Origin: Pseudarthrobacter chlorophenolicus | GTDB lineage: Bacteria; Actinomycetota; Actinomycetes; Actinomycetales; Micrococcaceae | Assembly (NCBI RefSeq): GCF_000962805.1 | Contig: NZ_JZTW01000015.1 | Coordinates: forward strand, 54,192-118,191 | Reading direction: 5' to 3' | DNA length: 64,000 nucleotides | In this document: positions 62,580 through 64,000 of the stretch, one piece after another | Position numbering within the stretch: position 1 is the stretch's first letter | Layout of the letters: every line of letters starts with the position of its first letter | Position numbers and translations under genes: made by a program | The notes under the pieces: model-generated | The model's input: the letters and a program-made list of their open reading frames with translations, nothing else | Told to the model about the DNA's origin: nothing | The model's database searches: none

Positions 62580-62703
62580 CAAGGGGAGTACTCCCGTCTG
62601 TGATCGGCCCGTCAATACGGATGCAGCGATGCATCCCGGGCCATCGGCTCCGGTTCAACCGGGCGGAGGAGACCTTGGCGTAACTGTCAGCGCCAACCCC
62701 TTG
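62580..62703 (+). ncRNA. yybP-ykoY (manganese) riboswitch
   Basis: The conserved parts appear in order: CAAGGGGAGTA at the 5' end, GTCAATACGG, CCCGGGCCATCGG, GGAGGAGACC and a closing hairpin TTGGCG...CGCCAA. Helix P1 is formed by CAAGGGG (62580-62586) and CCCCTTG (62697-62703). P1 ends in the ribosome-binding site GGAG of the terC gene, whose ATG is at 62714, so control of translation is likely. This family senses Mn2+ and often precedes TerC/Alx genes. Confidence 0.85.
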
Positions 62704-62713
62704 GAGTACCCAA

Positions 62714-63796
62714 ATGCAGGTAACACCACTCATCTGGATCATCACCCTTGCGGTGACCGTCCTGTTCTTCGTTTACGAATTCTTCGCGCATGTGCGCAAA
62801 CCCCACGAGCCGTCCATCGGTGAATCAGCCCGCTGGTCCGCGTTCTATATCGGGCTGGCCCTGCTGTTCGGCGTCGGGATCGGCATGGTCTCCGGCTGGA
62901 ACTTCGGCGGGGAGTACTTCGCCGGCTACCTTACTGAGAAGGCCCTCTCGATCGACAACCTGTTCGTGTTCCTGATCGTGATGAGCGGGTTCGCCGTCCC
63001 GAAGAAGTACCAGCAGAAGGTGCTGATGATCGGCATCGTCATCGCGCTGATCCTGCGCGGTGGCTTCATCGCCATCGGCGCGGGGCTCATTGAGAACTTC
63101 TCCTGGATCTTCTACATCTTCGGCGCGCTGCTCCTGTTCCTGGCCTACAAGCAGGCATTCGGCAGCCACGAGTCCAACCCCGCCGACGGCAAGTTCATGC
63201 AGCTGGTCCGCCGCGTCCTGCCCGTCACTGACGAGTACCACGGTGACAAGCTCACCGTGAAGAAGGACGGCAGCCGCTTCTTCACCCCCATGATGCTGAC
63301 CATTATCGCCATCGGCTTCGTGGACCTGATCTTCGCCGTTGACTCCATCCCGGCCATCTACGGGCTGACCAACGAGGCGTACATCGTTTTCACCGCCAAC
63401 GCGTTCGCCCTGATGGGACTGCGGCAGCTGTTCTTCCTGATCGGCGGTCTGCTGGAACGCCTCGTGTACCTGGCCCAGGGCCTGGCCGTTATCCTCGCCT
63501 TCATCGGCGTGAAGCTGGTCTTCCACGCACTGCATGTCAACGAGCTGTCCTTCATCAATGGCGGGCAGCCGCTCCTGTGGGTCCCCGAGATTCCCATCTG
63601 GTTCTCGCTGGTGTTCATCGGCGCCACCATTGCTGTAGCCACGGTGGCCAGCCTGATGAAGACCCGCGGCGATGGCGACAAGAACGATCGCCACACCGTG
63701 GAGGGCAGCACGGTTGCCGCGGCCACCGGCGACAGCCGGGAGACCGGCACCTCTTCCGACGACGACATGAGCCCGACTGCCCGCGCGCAGAAGTAA
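62714..63796 (+). CDS. TerC-family manganese exporter-like protein, riboswitch controlled
   Basis: 360 residues. TerC motifs EKALSIDNLFVFLIVMSGF and VDLIFAVDSIPAIYGLTNEAY with nine spans and a polar C-terminal tail of about 45 residues. GGAG at 62703-62706 serves as the ribosome-binding site at the base of the riboswitch. Related to the TerC at 16880-18079 but with a shorter, less charged tail. Likely role: manganese efflux (Alx/MntX-like). Confidence 0.92.
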   Translation: MQVTPLIWIITLAVTVLFFVYEFFAHVRKPHEPSIGESARWSAFYIGLALLFGVGIGMVSGWNFGGEYFAGYLTEKALSIDNLFVFLIVMSGFAVPKKYQQKVLMIGIVIALILRGGFIAIGAGLIENFSWIFYIFGALLLFLAYKQAFGSHESNPADGKFMQLVRRVLPVTDEYHGDKLTVKKDGSRFFTPMMLTIIAIGFVDLIFAVDSIPAIYGLTNEAYIVFTANAFALMGLRQLFFLIGGLLERLVYLAQGLAVILAFIGVKLVFHALHVNELSFINGGQPLLWVPEIPIWFSLVFIGATIAVATVASLMKTRGDGDKNDRHTVEGSTVAAATGDSRETGTSSDDDMSPTARAQK

Positions 63797-63850
63797 CGCT
63801 GTGACCCACCGCACGTCAGGCAGTTCTGGCCGTTAGAACGGTTGGAAAGT

Positions 63851-63902
63851 GCCAATGGCCCTCAGAATCCCTGCAATTGCAAGGTTTCTGGGGGCCATTG
63901 GC
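63851..63902 (+). terminator. Long hairpin terminator after terC
   Basis: GCCAATGGCCC (from 63851) pairs with GGGCCATTGGC (to 63902), with inner CAGAA/TTCTG and TGCAATTGCA parts. It is 55 bp after the stop. Confidence 0.8.
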
Positions 63903-63918
63903 CGTCCCGGGGACGGAT

Positions 63919-63947
63919 TTGCTGTGGGGTTGGTGGGCGTGTATTGT
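63919..63947 (+). promoter_or_regulatory. Promoter candidate before the window end
   Basis: TTGCTG (63919-63924), 17 bp spacing, TATTGT (63942-63947). The following sequence up to 64000 has a GTCGC...GCGAC stem and no start codon with a ribosome-binding site, so it looks like a leader; what it leads to lies beyond the window. Confidence 0.45.
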
Positions 63948-64000
63948 TTTCTGAGTCGCCGCCGCTGATGCGGAAAGAAAGCGACCGACCCCCTTCTGAA

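Overview
The window looks like a chromosome segment of a high-GC actinobacterium of the Micrococcaceae, most likely Arthrobacter or Pseudarthrobacter. The reasons are the very GC-rich third codon positions, an Rpf/LysM transglycosylase, a DUF6457 protein beside a molybdoenzyme, a GerW protein without other sporulation genes, and dense short genes with GTG/TTG starts. No rRNA, tRNA, CRISPR array, transposase or prophage gene was found. The genus is inferred from gene content only.

Layout. 1-9.8 kb: a truncated DNA-glycosylase-like gene, an Rpf-type cell-wall enzyme, adenine/adenosine deaminase, a winged-helix/H1-like/X25 protein, acylphosphatase and a 1215-residue RecB-like nuclease/helicase. 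9.1-16.8 kb: a sugar-acid locus made of a divergent GntR regulator, MFS permease, L-idonate/L-gulonate 5-dehydrogenase, mannonate dehydratase, KDG kinase, fructuronate reductase and KDPG aldolase; together they could take L-gulonate (or L-idonate) through fructuronate, mannonate, KDG and KDPG to pyruvate and glyceraldehyde 3-phosphate. 16.9-25.4 kb: TerC, RecQ, an FdhF/YdeP molybdoenzyme, DUF6457, an aldo/keto reductase and glutathione-independent formaldehyde dehydrogenase. 25.5-28.1 kb: GNAT, MFS, dienelactone hydrolase. 28.2-34.2 kb: an alpha-glucoside ABC importer with a GH13 glucosidase and LacI regulator, without its own ATPase. 34-50 kb: small single genes (methyltransferase, ArsR-SRPBCC fusion, LuxR, cupin, secreted GDPD, three regulators with clear palindromic operators, VOC, DinB, GNAT, SOUL). 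50-52.3 kb: two tandem exported proteins with the same excalibur C-terminus, a nuclease and a PASTA lipoprotein. 52.4-64 kb: DUF2231, SnoaL, DinB, USP, a flavoprotein dehydrogenase, an OFA transporter with a 47-residue partner, DUF1275, DUF2177, DUF1295 and a second TerC behind a yybP-ykoY (manganese) riboswitch.

The most unusual material is between genes and at gene starts. Three families of palindromic intergenic repeats recur (A at 4971, 12446, 16805; B at 22395, 41953, 44808; C at 60009, 60915, both 99 bp and flanking one gene). The fructuronate reductase has no ATG/GTG/TTG that preserves its nucleotide-binding start, and an ATC sits at the ideal distance from a Shine-Dalgarno sequence. 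Several regulators carry long, nearly perfect palindromes directly upstream. I do not see a defence island or a clearly new multi-gene machine; the best candidates for undescribed biology are the X25/H1-like protein, the excalibur pair, the repeat families and the non-canonical start.
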